From the NCBI GenBank assembly GCA_003210115.1, contig QCNM01000013.1, positions 1 through 32,185 on the forward strand: a stretch of DNA of 32,185 nucleotides. The letters run 5' to 3'. This document shows, in pieces, positions 1 to 8,788 of the stretch (position 1 is the first letter of the stretch; the number at the start of each line of letters is the position of its first letter). The notes under the pieces are model-generated. The model made no database searches and was not told the DNA's origin. It worked only from the letters and a program-made list of their open reading frames with translations. The stretch is from SAR116 cluster bacterium AG-426-A06 (GTDB taxonomy: Bacteria; Pseudomonadota; Alphaproteobacteria; Puniceispirillales; Marisalimonadaceae). A program made the position numbers and the translations under genes.

Positions 1-1155
1 ACAAATAAAATTGATGAAAAATCATTAATAAAATTAGCTGATAAAGCTACAGAAATTGCTGAAGTTTCACCTGAAGATAATTTTAGTGGCATTGCCACAA
101 AAAATGATATGAATCAGAATCCTATAAATAAAAAAGTTAAAATTCTTACAAATGATGGTTTTGAACCTTCAATTGATCAATTAGAGATCAGGGCTAATGA
201 AATAGAAAATCATGCTCTAAATTTTTCTGATAAATTAGTCAGTGATGGAGTTCAAGTAGCGTGGACTAAGAGTGAAACTTATTATTCTAATAGCAATAAT
301 TTTCATAACAAACATCTTAAATCAAACAATTTAAATTCTCTGACACTTATAGCTTCTAAATCAGATAAAATGGTAAGAGATTATGATTATTCTTCAAAGG
401 TATTTTATAACGACATTGAAGAACCAAAATTAATAGCTAGGAGAGTTGCTAAAAAGGTTTTAGATAAAATTGGATCAACTAAAGCACCGACAGGTAAATT
501 CCCAGTAATTTTTGAACCAAGGGTAGCTAAATCAATTCTTAGCCATATAATTTCTGGAATTAATGGAACTTCAATTATAAATGGAACAAGTTTTTTAAAA
601 GGAAAACTAAATGAACATATCTTCAATAAAAAAATAAATGTCTTTGATGACCCACATTTAAGCAAAGGACTAGGATCAAAATTATTTGATGCAGAGGGTT
701 TAGGAACAAAAAAAAATGAGCTTGTTTCTAATGGGATATTAAAAAATTATCTGCTTAACCTTTCATCAGCAAGACAGTTAGGTTTGAATACCAACTGTAA
801 TGCTATAAGAAGCTTGACTTCACCTCCAAGCATAGGAGTAAGTAATGCTATGATTATGCCAGGCAATATTGATGAAAAAGATATGATAAAAAATATTTCA
901 AATGGGTTTTATATTACAGAATTACTCGGATCAAGCGTTTCTTTAATTACTGGTGATTATAGTAGAGGAGCTAGCGGATTTTGGATTAAGAATGGCAAAC
1001 TCTCAAATCCAATATCTGAAGCTACTATTGCAGGAAATTTAAAAGAAATGTTTTTACAAATGGTGCCTGCTAATAACTTAGATTTAAATTCAACCATTTC
1101 TGCACCCAGCATATTAATTAATGAGATGACAATTGCAGGGGGATCTAATACTTAA
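1..1155 (+). CDS. pmbA: PmbA/TldE family protein (5' truncated by window)
   Basis: The reading frame is open from base 1, so the gene starts left of the window; an internal ATG at 109 is not the real start. About 384 C-terminal codons are visible. They show the TldD/PmbA C-terminal pattern: a GLGSKLFDAEGLGT-like segment near visible residue 225, and RGASGFWIKNG followed by PISEATIAGNL near the end. No HExxxH zinc motif is seen, which fits the PmbA/TldE partner rather than TldD. In the known family TldD and TldE form a cytoplasmic protease complex that trims unfolded or modified peptides. The stop at 1153 overlaps the proposed TTG start of the next gene. The TldE versus TldD assignment rests on the missing metal motif and on gene order. 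Confidence 0.88.
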   Translation, partial: TNKIDEKSLIKLADKATEIAEVSPEDNFSGIATKNDMNQNPINKKVKILTNDGFEPSIDQLEIRANEIENHALNFSDKLVSDGVQVAWTKSETYYSNSNNFHNKHLKSNNLNSLTLIASKSDKMVRDYDYSSKVFYNDIEEPKLIARRVAKKVLDKIGSTKAPTGKFPVIFEPRVAKSILSHIISGINGTSIINGTSFLKGKLNEHIFNKKINVFDDPHLSKGLGSKLFDAEGLGTKKNELVSNGILKNYLLNLSSARQLGLNTNCNAIRSLTSPPSIGVSNAMIMPGNIDEKDMIKNISNGFYITELLGSSVSLITGDYSRGASGFWIKNGKLSNPISEATIAGNLKEMFLQMVPANNLDLNSTISAPSILINEMTIAGGSNT

Positions 1156-1801
1156 TAGTAAACTTAAAATTTTAAGATATTGGTATGAAATGATGATAGT
1201 TGATCATGGTTTTTTAAGACTATTATATAATAATTTTCATAAAATTGATGACAATATGTATAGATCTAACATGCCAACTCCTCAAAGAATTAAAAAATAT
1301 AAAAAACTTGGAATCAAAACTATTATCAACCTTCGAGGTGGAAAAAAAGATGGTGGCTGGTTTCTTGAAAAAAAAGCATGTGAACAAAATAGAATAGAGC
1401 TTGTAAACTTGGTAGCTCGATCACGTGCAGCACCAGATAAAAATATGATTTTTAAAGCTAACGCAGTTTTTAACTCAATAAAATACCCAGCCTTAATTCA
1501 TTGTAAGTCTGGAGCTGATAGAGCTGGCATTATAGCATTTCTTTTTAAAGTTTTAAAGTCCAAAGAAAATCCAGAAGTAGCAAAAAAACAACTTTCATTA
1601 AAATATCTTCATATAAAACACGCAAAAACCGGTATACTTGATGCTTTTTGTGATCTTTACATCAAATACTATAAAAAAACTAAAAATGCAGATTTTATTT
1701 ATTGGACAAGAAATGTTTATAAACCTCAAGAATTAGAAGCAAGTTTTTCTGAAAATAAATTTTTTGAAAAAATAATTACAAAAATTTTGAGAAGAGAATA
1801 A
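1133..1801 (+). CDS. Tyrosine/dual-specificity phosphatase-like protein
   Basis: A 222-residue cytoplasmic protein with a cysteine-phosphatase P-loop, HCKSGADRAG, with catalytic Cys124 and Arg130 (CX5R). An upstream LGIKTIINLRGG segment is typical of this fold. The start is uncertain: the TTG at 1133 overlaps pmbA by 23 nt, while in-frame ATGs lie at 1190 and 1193. The longer form is kept because, from memory of alphaproteobacterial relatives, an N-terminal stretch leads into the conserved DHGFLRLLY segment. The gene sits between pmbA and lipid A genes, so a role on an envelope phosphate substrate is possible, but the substrate cannot be read from the sequence. It ends two bases before the convergent ABC exporter gene. 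Confidence 0.8.
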   Translation: MQGDLILNSKLKILRYWYEMMIVDHGFLRLLYNNFHKIDDNMYRSNMPTPQRIKKYKKLGIKTIINLRGGKKDGGWFLEKKACEQNRIELVNLVARSRAAPDKNMIFKANAVFNSIKYPALIHCKSGADRAGIIAFLFKVLKSKENPEVAKKQLSLKYLHIKHAKTGILDAFCDLYIKYYKKTKNADFIYWTRNVYKPQELEASFSENKFFEKIITKILRRE

Positions 1802-1803
1802 TT

Positions 1804-3474
1804 TTATTTAATTTTACTATTAGAAATTATTAATTTTTGAGAATTTTTATTTATTTCATAGTCATCATGAGAAATATATATACATGTTTTATTTTTACTT
1901 AATTGATTAATAGATTTTAAGATATTTTTTGAGGTTTTAGAATCTAGAGCACTAGTAACTTCATCTAACAACAAGATTTTTGAGTTTTTTAAAAACGCTC
2001 TAGCTATTGATATTCTTTGCTTTTGACCTCCAGATAAATTACTACCTGCTTCACTAATAACAGTATCATAACCATTTTCTTGACTTATAATAAAATTATG
2101 AATATTAGCTAATTTAGCTGCTTTTATTATTTCGGGTTTTGTGGCGTTTAATTTACCTAAAGATATATTATTATGAAAAGTATCGTTGTAGATCATCGTT
2201 TCTTGACTAACTAAACTTATATTTTGTCTCAAAGAAAAAAGTGATACATCTTTTATATTTACATCATTTATGAAAATATTTCCTTTTTTAGGATCTATAA
2301 ATCTACTAATTAAATTAAATATTGTTGATTTCCCACTCCCACTTGTTCCAATAATATACATTTTTGATTTTTTTGTTTTAAAGGAAATTTTATCAAGAAT
2401 AATTTTATTTTTTTCGTAAAAAAAACTTACATCTTTAAATTCAATAGTGGGATTATTAGGAATTTTAAGTTCTTTTTTAACATTACTAATTCTTTCAATT
2501 TTTGGCATTTCGTTTAATTGTTTATATATTCTTTGCAATGCGCTTAGACCTTCTTGCAAAATAGTGTTAAACGTTCCCAAAGCTCTAGCAGGTTGAGCTA
2601 ACATTAGTAATGCAGTAACAAATCCGATTACACTTCCAATTGTCATAAAACCAGAATTAATTCTATAACTAGCAATTAAAATTACAAAGGCTGCTGCAAT
2701 TCCTCCCAACACCTCTAAAAGTGGTAAAACTTTTGCTCTTCCCTTAACAATATCAAATAAACTTAAAAATAAGCTATCTAAAGATTTATTTATTCTATTC
2801 TTCTCTAGTTTTTCTAATGAATATGACTTTATCATTGAGATATTTCTAAAAACTTCAGATAAAAAAGAGGTTAAGCTCTCCATTTTTTCTTGTAATGATA
2901 ATGCATAAAATCTTTGTTTTTTACCAATGGATATAATCGGTTTCAATGCAAGTGGATAAATTGATAAGACAACTACAGCCAAAACCCAATCTAACCAAAT
3001 CAAATAAACTATCAAAAATATAATTGTTATTAGATCTCTAATTAAATTATTTAAAGATCTTTCTAGACTATCTCTTATTAGATTAACATCATTCATTATT
3101 CTAGAAATATGATTTCCAGAAGAGATTTTTTTAATCATATCTAAATCAGAGAATAACAAATGATTTGATAATTTTTTTTGAATATCAATACTAACTTTTA
3201 ATGTTACTTTTGATACTTGTTTTATTTGAAAAAACATTGCTATACCTCTTATAGATGCAACAAGAGCAATTATAGTTGGAAGAAAAAACCATGAATATTT
3301 ATTTTCAGTGAAATTATCAAAAACTTTTTGTATTAGAAATGGATAAATTGCAGTAGTTAGACTTACAATTAAGAGAAAAATTAAACAAATAAAAATATCA
3401 GACTTTCGATTAATTAAAAAATCTTTGTTTATTTTTTTTATTAATTCTAAGTTTTTTAGATTTTTTTTATTCAT
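1804..3474 (-). CDS. MsbA-like ABC exporter, fused membrane and ATPase domains
   Basis: A 556-residue half-transporter. The N-terminal about 310 residues form a type-1 exporter membrane domain with hydrophobic helices starting near residue 25. The C-terminal ATPase has Walker A GTSGSGKST at residues 376-384, signature LSGGQKQR near 478, Walker B ILLLDE followed by the D-loop SALD near 501-512, and an H-loop in YISHDD. The length matches MsbA/lipid exporters (about 580). Its neighbours are Kdo transferase, LpxK and LpxL, so flipping of lipid A core or another lipid across the inner membrane is the best guess. It is divergent from the DUF374 gene with a 54-bp gap that must hold both promoters. 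Drug or peptide export cannot be excluded. Confidence 0.85.
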   Translation of the reverse strand: MNKKNLKNLELIKKINKDFLINRKSDIFICLIFLLIVSLTTAIYPFLIQKVFDNFTENKYSWFFLPTIIALVASIRGIAMFFQIKQVSKVTLKVSIDIQKKLSNHLLFSDLDMIKKISSGNHISRIMNDVNLIRDSLERSLNNLIRDLITIIFLIVYLIWLDWVLAVVVLSIYPLALKPIISIGKKQRFYALSLQEKMESLTSFLSEVFRNISMIKSYSLEKLEKNRINKSLDSLFLSLFDIVKGRAKVLPLLEVLGGIAAAFVILIASYRINSGFMTIGSVIGFVTALLMLAQPARALGTFNTILQEGLSALQRIYKQLNEMPKIERISNVKKELKIPNNPTIEFKDVSFFYEKNKIILDKISFKTKKSKMYIIGTSGSGKSTIFNLISRFIDPKKGNIFINDVNIKDVSLFSLRQNISLVSQETMIYNDTFHNNISLGKLNATKPEIIKAAKLANIHNFIISQENGYDTVISEAGSNLSGGQKQRISIARAFLKNSKILLLDEVTSALDSKTSKNILKSINQLSKNKTCIYISHDDYEINKNSQKLIISNSKIK

Positions 3475-3528
3475 TTGATTTATGTATACAATATATTAAT
3501 TAATTAATAAAAATGTAATTATTATAAG

Positions 3529-4215
3529 ATGAAATTTATAAAAAGAATTAGCAAAAATAAATTTGGACAAAAATTCCTGGGTTTTTTAGTATTTATTGTT
3601 ACAAACTTTACATATAAATCAATATCTTGGAAAGAGCTAAAAAAACCAAATAGTTATCATTATAAAAAAAAAGAACCTGTTATTTTTTGCACTTGGCATA
3701 ATAGACTTTATTGTGGACCATATTTATTACCAACAAAAAAATTAGAAATAAATGCTCTACAATCATCTCATTCTGATGGAATGATGACTGATATTTTATT
3801 TAAATTAATAAATATGAAAATAATTTATGGCTCCTCCAAAAAAAAAGGTGTTAGCGCATTTATAAAAATGATTAAAGCTATTGAAAATGGAGAAAGTATA
3901 GCAATAACACCTGATGGACCAAAAGGTCCAAAAGAAATCGTAAAAGATGGAATAATCAAACTTGCACAAACAACTGGAGCTCCAATTGTACCTTTATTTT
4001 GGAAAGTTAAAAATCATAAACTTTTGAATTCATGGGATAACTTTATAATACCATTTCCTTTTTCAAAAGGTGTTTACATTTTTGGTGAGCCCATTCATGT
4101 TGAAAGGAAAGTTACAGCAAAAAAACTCTTCCAAATTAAGCATTCGATTCAAAATGAATTTGATAAACTTACAAAAGAAGTAGAAAATTATAATTTTAAT
4201 AAAAAAGTTAAATAA
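3529..4215 (+). CDS. DUF374 lysophospholipid acyltransferase-like protein
   Basis: A 228-residue protein with a hydrophobic N-terminus. WHNRL at residues 56-60 is a divergent form of the acyltransferase HX4D block, and TPDGPKGP at 127-134 is a DUF374 hallmark. DUF374 proteins resemble glycerolipid and lipid A acyltransferases, and the family is often found next to kdtA in alphaproteobacteria. The gene is immediately followed (no gap) by kdtA and leads the run DUF374-kdtA-lpxK-lpxL. It likely acts at the inner membrane on a lipid A or phospholipid intermediate; the acyl acceptor is not determined. Confidence 0.85.
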   Translation: MKFIKRISKNKFGQKFLGFLVFIVTNFTYKSISWKELKKPNSYHYKKKEPVIFCTWHNRLYCGPYLLPTKKLEINALQSSHSDGMMTDILFKLINMKIIYGSSKKKGVSAFIKMIKAIENGESIAITPDGPKGPKEIVKDGIIKLAQTTGAPIVPLFWKVKNHKLLNSWDNFIIPFPFSKGVYIFGEPIHVERKVTAKKLFQIKHSIQNEFDKLTKEVENYNFNKKVK

Positions 4216-5529
4216 ATGACCTATGCGTTTTATAATTTTTTATGGAAATTAATTGATTATTTTTTAATTAATTACCTTAATTTCAGAGTTGAAAAAGGGA
4301 AAGAAATTAAATCAAGGCTTAATGAAAGATTTGGCAACTGTTATATAAGAAAAGAAAATAAAAAAATCATTTGGATTCATGGTTCAAGTGTTGGAGAGTC
4401 AGTTGCTGCTCTTGCTTTAGCAAACTCAATGTTAAAAAACGGATTTGATAAAAAGAAATTCCATTTTTTAATTACAACAAATACTGTTACTTCATCAAAC
4501 TTTGTCAATAATAAAATTAAAAATGGGTTTCCAGGAACACATCAATTTAATCCTCTGGACAACCCAAAGTTCGTAAACAAATTTTTAGACTTTTGGACGC
4601 CAGAAATGGCCATATTTGTAGAATCAGATTTTTGGCCAAATTTAATTTATAGATCATCAGTTAAAAAAATTCCCTTAATTTTAGCATCATCTCAAATGTC
4701 CATTAAATCTTCTAGATTTTGGCGAGGATTAGGAAGAGGGTTAGCTAAAAAAGTTTTTAAAAAAATTGATCTTGTTTTAGCTGTTGATCCATCAAATGCT
4801 GAATTATTTAAGTCCTTAGGCTCCAAAAAAGTAAAAAGTTTAACAAGTTTAAAATCGATTGCTGAAAAACCACAAGTTAATATTGAATACATATTGAAAT
4901 TAAAAAGTTGTTTTAAAAATAAAAATATTTTTTTAGCTGCATCGACACATCCTGGTGAAGAAGAAATTCTAATTAAGCTTGCAAATAATTTAAGAAGCAA
5001 AGGAATTGATAATATACTTATTATTATTACTCCTCGGCATATTGAAAGAGGAAAAGATATAAAAAAACTTATATTAAGTGCCGGATATGATATTAAATGC
5101 AGAAGCAATGATGAATTGCCTTCTCAAAGCGATTATTTTTATTTGGCAGATACTATGGGAGAAATGGGATCGTTAATTGAAATTTCTAATCTTGTTTTTG
5201 TAGCTGGCTCTCTAGTTAAAAAAATTGGAGGTCACAATCCTATAGAGGCTGCTAGTTTAGGAAAGGCTGTAATTATGGGGCCTTACACAGAAAAATGTGA
5301 TGCGCAAATCAACGATCTAGTTTGGTCAGGAGGTGCAATTAAAATTGAAAACTCAACTGAATTTAAAAATGTTTTTATTGAAAAAGTAATTTCATTACTT
5401 AATCAACCATTAATACTAGAGGATATGGGCAAAAATGCTCTAGATGCTTGTAGTTACGCTCAATTAAGAGCAGATGAAGCTAGCGATTATCTTTTAGAAA
5501 TCTTCAAGAATAGAAGCGTAATTAAATGA
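4216..5529 (+). CDS. waaA: 3-deoxy-D-manno-octulosonic acid (Kdo) transferase
   Basis: A 437-residue inner-membrane-associated GT30 glycosyltransferase that moves Kdo from CMP-Kdo to lipid IVA. An N-terminal membrane anchor is followed by HGSSVGES at residues 55-62; the Glu in this block corresponds to the conserved catalytic acid of the family. Also seen are VESDFWPN in the N-domain, AASTHPGEEE near 242, and the C-terminal GEMGSLIEIS and GGHNPIEAA segments that bind the sugar nucleotide. The length is normal (about 425-435). Its ATG directly follows the DUF374 stop, and its TGA overlaps the lpxK ATG in an ATGA, indicating translational coupling. Confidence 0.95.
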   Translation: MTYAFYNFLWKLIDYFLINYLNFRVEKGKEIKSRLNERFGNCYIRKENKKIIWIHGSSVGESVAALALANSMLKNGFDKKKFHFLITTNTVTSSNFVNNKIKNGFPGTHQFNPLDNPKFVNKFLDFWTPEMAIFVESDFWPNLIYRSSVKKIPLILASSQMSIKSSRFWRGLGRGLAKKVFKKIDLVLAVDPSNAELFKSLGSKKVKSLTSLKSIAEKPQVNIEYILKLKSCFKNKNIFLAASTHPGEEEILIKLANNLRSKGIDNILIIITPRHIERGKDIKKLILSAGYDIKCRSNDELPSQSDYFYLADTMGEMGSLIEISNLVFVAGSLVKKIGGHNPIEAASLGKAVIMGPYTEKCDAQINDLVWSGGAIKIENSTEFKNVFIEKVISLLNQPLILEDMGKNALDACSYAQLRADEASDYLLEIFKNRSVIK

Positions 5530-6512
5530 CTTTTTTTTATAATTTGTGGTACTCAAACTCATCACAATACAAATTAATTTCCTTAATGCTTTACCCTTTT
5601 TCTTTATTATGGATTATTATAGATAAATTAAAATTTCTTATGACAAAACCTTACACTTCTAATCTCAAAATAATATGTGTAGGTAATATAAATGTAGGTG
5701 GAACTGGAAAAACTCCGATATCAATATTTATATTTAAAATACTAAAAAAAATGGGGTATAATCCCATATTCTTGACTTCCGGCTATAAAGGTAAAATTTC
5801 TAAACCTTGTATGGCTAATAATGATGTTATCCTATTTGGAGATGAAGCTATAATTTTAAAAAATATAGGACCAACAGTTGTATCAAAGAATAAGTTAGAA
5901 GGGGTCAAATATATTGAAAACTTAAACTTAAAAAAGAAAATTTACGATATTATAGTTATGGATGATGGCTTACAAAATTATTCAATAGGAAAAGATTTAT
6001 GTTTTTTGACCGTTGATAGAAAATCATTATTTGGAAATGAGTTTTGTTTACCTTCAGGTCCTTTAAGACAATCATTAAATTCATGCAAAAAAAATATAAA
6101 CAAAATTATTTTAACTGGAAATCGAAATTTTAAAAAAAATCATAATATTTTAAAAAAAGATATTTTGAATAGTTATATAAAAGTTGACAAAGTTTCTGTA
6201 AAAAAAAAATATTTAGCTTTCTCTGGCTTAGGTAATAACGTAAAATTTTTTGATACTCTTAAAAGCGCTAATTATAATATAGCTTTAACAAAAGAATTTG
6301 AGGATCATCATAATTATAAAGAAAATGAAATAGCTGATCTTATAAAACTTGCAAATGTAAATAACCTTAAATTAATCACTACTGAGAAAGATATTGTTAA
6401 GATACCAAAAAAATATCATTTAAAAATTAATTACCTTAAAATGAAAATTGAATTTGATAAACAAGATTTAATTAGCTTAAAATCATTACTAAAAAAAAAA
6501 TTAAATGACTGA
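5526..6512 (+). CDS. lpxK: Tetraacyldisaccharide 4'-kinase
   Basis: A 328-residue kinase that phosphorylates the 4' position of the lipid A disaccharide. An N-terminal hydrophobic anchor (residues about 15-35) is followed by the P-loop GNINVGGTGKTP at 53-64 and by MDDGLQN at 145-151, which carries the catalytic Asp pair of LpxK. The C-terminus has the usual DHHNY and TTEKD elements. It overlaps kdtA by 4 nt and lpxL by 8 nt. The product is the lipid IVA acceptor used by the upstream Kdo transferase, so the operon order matches consecutive pathway steps. Confidence 0.95.
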   Translation: MTFFYNLWYSNSSQYKLISLMLYPFSLLWIIIDKLKFLMTKPYTSNLKIICVGNINVGGTGKTPISIFIFKILKKMGYNPIFLTSGYKGKISKPCMANNDVILFGDEAIILKNIGPTVVSKNKLEGVKYIENLNLKKKIYDIIVMDDGLQNYSIGKDLCFLTVDRKSLFGNEFCLPSGPLRQSLNSCKKNINKIILTGNRNFKKNHNILKKDILNSYIKVDKVSVKKKYLAFSGLGNNVKFFDTLKSANYNIALTKEFEDHHNYKENEIADLIKLANVNNLKLITTEKDIVKIPKKYHLKINYLKMKIEFDKQDLISLKSLLKKKLND

Positions 6513-7392
6513 CCCATTATCTTTTAGAATTAAAAAAAAATTTGATAGATATATTCATGATCCTATAATTGCATTAATTATACTCCCTTTTTTTTTAATA
6601 TTAAAAATTCTACCATTTAAGATTTCTTCATTAATTTGCGGATCTTTAGTATATTTAATTGCTCCATTTACCAAATATCAAAAAAGAGTTCTTAATAATT
6701 TAAATATTGCTTTCCCCCAAAAAAAAGAAATAGAAAAAATTAAAATTTCAAAGAGATTTTGGTTTAATTTTGGTCAAATAATCGGCGAACTTCCTCATAT
6801 AGATAAAATTATATCATCAAAAAAAATTTTAATTTCAGGTCACAAGAAAATTCAGAAAGGTCCAGCTATTTTAATTGGAGCTCATTTAGCAAATTGGGAG
6901 TTTTTATTGCGAGTTGGAGAGATGTCTGGAAGACGAGTAAGTTTTGTGTATAGACCAATCAATAATTGGATATTAAATAAATTACAATTTTCGAGGAATA
7001 GTAAAATTAATGCTGATTTTTTTAAAAAAGGACGTACAGCTGCTATTGGAATGGCAAATAAACTAAAAAAAGGTGAAGTAATTGGATTAACAAATGATCA
7101 AATTTTAAGAGAAGGTATTATGGTTCCTTTTTTTGGAAAAAAAGCACCAACTCCACAAGCTGCCGCGATAATGTCGCTTAAATGGAATGTTCCCATTTTT
7201 ATGGTAAGAGTTGAAAGGTTCAACTTACTTAATTTTAAATTAACTATTGAAGATAAAATTAAATTACCAAAAAGTATTAAAAATGATGATGCTGTCTACA
7301 AATTAACTGAATTAATTTCTAAAAGAACAGAGCAATGGATAATTGAGAGGCCTGAGCAATGGCTTTGGGCTCACAGAAGATGGGGGAAATAA
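6505..7392 (+). CDS. lpxL: Lipid A biosynthesis late acyltransferase (LpxL/HtrB type)
   Basis: A 295-residue member of the late lipid A acyltransferase family. A membrane helix lies near residues 21-35. GAHLANWE at 125-132 gives the HX4E catalytic pair (His127, Glu132), and a QILREGIMVPFFG segment precedes the C-terminal RPEQWLWAHRRW, a hallmark of the family. It adds a secondary acyl chain to Kdo2-lipid IVA at the inner membrane. It is the last gene of the lipid A run and overlaps lpxK by 8 nt. It ends four bases before the convergent xseA. LpxL versus LpxM or LpxP cannot be told apart by eye. Confidence 0.9.
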   Translation: MTDPLSFRIKKKFDRYIHDPIIALIILPFFLILKILPFKISSLICGSLVYLIAPFTKYQKRVLNNLNIAFPQKKEIEKIKISKRFWFNFGQIIGELPHIDKIISSKKILISGHKKIQKGPAILIGAHLANWEFLLRVGEMSGRRVSFVYRPINNWILNKLQFSRNSKINADFFKKGRTAAIGMANKLKKGEVIGLTNDQILREGIMVPFFGKKAPTPQAAAIMSLKWNVPIFMVRVERFNLLNFKLTIEDKIKLPKSIKNDDAVYKLTELISKRTEQWIIERPEQWLWAHRRWGK

Positions 7393-7396
7393 TTAT

Positions 7397-8734
7397 TTAA
7401 TTTTTAAATGTTATTTTTTTTATTCCATCAATAAACTGAACTTTACCTTCTTCATAGCCTTTTACATCATCATATTTTTTTATTATATTATTTTCAGTAT
7501 CAAGTACTATGGCAAATCCCTTTTCTAAAGTTTTTTGAAAACTATTTGCCTCCATTAATTTTGATGTTGTAATTAATTTTAATTCTTTACTATCAATTAT
7601 CTTTTTAAACGAATTGACAAATTTTAATATTAACAAATTGAATTTATTCTCTAAATTATTAATTAAAATAATGGGTGGTTTTAGCAAATTAGAGTTAGTA
7701 TAAAATATATTCTCAATATCTTTAATTTTTTTATTCATTAAATTAAACATGCTCATTAGAATAAAATCATAGCTTTGTATTTTATGATTTAATAAATCTT
7801 TTGGCCTAGTTAATTTCATTTTAGATAATAAATTTTTTAAATTTTCTAAATTATTTTGATAAGCAACATATCTCCTTGAATTTAATTCAAAAATTTTTCT
7901 TTTTAATTCTTTTGCAACCGGAAGACATAGTTCAATCGCTGCAGAGGGTGTTGGTGCTCTCAAATCAGCAACATGGTCTATTAATGTTACATCAGTCTCA
8001 TGCCCAATAGCAGAAATTATAGGAATTTTACTTTCAAATGTTGATATTATAACATTCTCTTCATTAAACCCCCAAAGATCTTCAACACTTCCCCCTCCTC
8101 TGGCTATAATTATAATATCAACATCGTGAAGAATTTTGTCAGACTTAAGTTTATTGACCTTTTTTATTGCATTTGAAATTTCATTAGATGAATTAATGCC
8201 CTGTACGCTTACAGAAAACAAATAAATCTTTAATGGAAATCTATCTAATACTCTATTTATCATGTCTTGAATTACAGCACCTGATTTACTTGTAATAATA
8301 GCTAAAGATCTTGGCAAAAAAGGTAATCTCTGTTTTTGATTGTTTTCAAAATAACCCAATTTAAGAAATTTTCTTTTTCTTTCCTCATAAAGCTTTAATA
8401 AAGCTCCTTCTCCTGAAATTTCTATTGATTCAACAATAATTTGATATTTAGATTGACCAGAAAAAGTTGTAATTTTACCTGTACATATTATCTCTAAACC
8501 TTCTTCGAGGTTTATATTTATTTTAGAGGAATTATATCTCCAAATAACTGCGGAAATAATTGAATTTTCATCTTTTAAATTGAAGTAAATATGGCCTGAT
8601 GCAGGAAAGGATGGCTTTGAAATTTCGCCTTTTATTTTAATTAACGAAAAATTTAGTTCTACCAATTTCTTAATTGAATCGGAGATATCGGATACAGAAA
8701 AAATAGAATTATTTAAATTAAAATTTGTTGGCAT
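7397..8734 (-). CDS. xseA: Exodeoxyribonuclease VII large subunit
   Basis: A 445-residue catalytic subunit of the single-strand exonuclease. The N-terminal OB-fold contains GEISKPSFPASGHIYFNLKD (about 39-58). The nuclease domain contains RGGGSVEDLWGFNEE and the SAIGHETDVTLIDHVADLRAPTPSAA run, followed by a coiled-coil rich C-terminal third. The length is typical. The small subunit xseB is not in this window. The gene is divergent from purD across a 54-bp gap. Confidence 0.95.
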   Translation of the reverse strand: MPTNFNLNNSIFSVSDISDSIKKLVELNFSLIKIKGEISKPSFPASGHIYFNLKDENSIISAVIWRYNSSKININLEEGLEIICTGKITTFSGQSKYQIIVESIEISGEGALLKLYEERKRKFLKLGYFENNQKQRLPFLPRSLAIITSKSGAVIQDMINRVLDRFPLKIYLFSVSVQGINSSNEISNAIKKVNKLKSDKILHDVDIIIIARGGGSVEDLWGFNEENVIISTFESKIPIISAIGHETDVTLIDHVADLRAPTPSAAIELCLPVAKELKRKIFELNSRRYVAYQNNLENLKNLLSKMKLTRPKDLLNHKIQSYDFILMSMFNLMNKKIKDIENIFYTNSNLLKPPIILINNLENKFNLLILKFVNSFKKIIDSKELKLITTSKLMEANSFQKTLEKGFAIVLDTENNIIKKYDDVKGYEEGKVQFIDGIKKITFKN

Positions 8735-8788
8735 TTATAAATTCTATGTCATATTTTTAGAAATAAAAACAATTTTGGAAATAAAAAT

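Noticed and set aside
4692-5108. 138-codon minus-strand frame opposite waaA
   Set aside because: Antisense shadow of a well-supported Kdo transferase, with no ribosome site or motif.
7343-7528. Plus-strand frame overlapping the end of lpxL and of xseA
   Set aside because: Low-complexity Phe/Ile/Tyr-rich translation arising from the complement of xseA; not protein-like.
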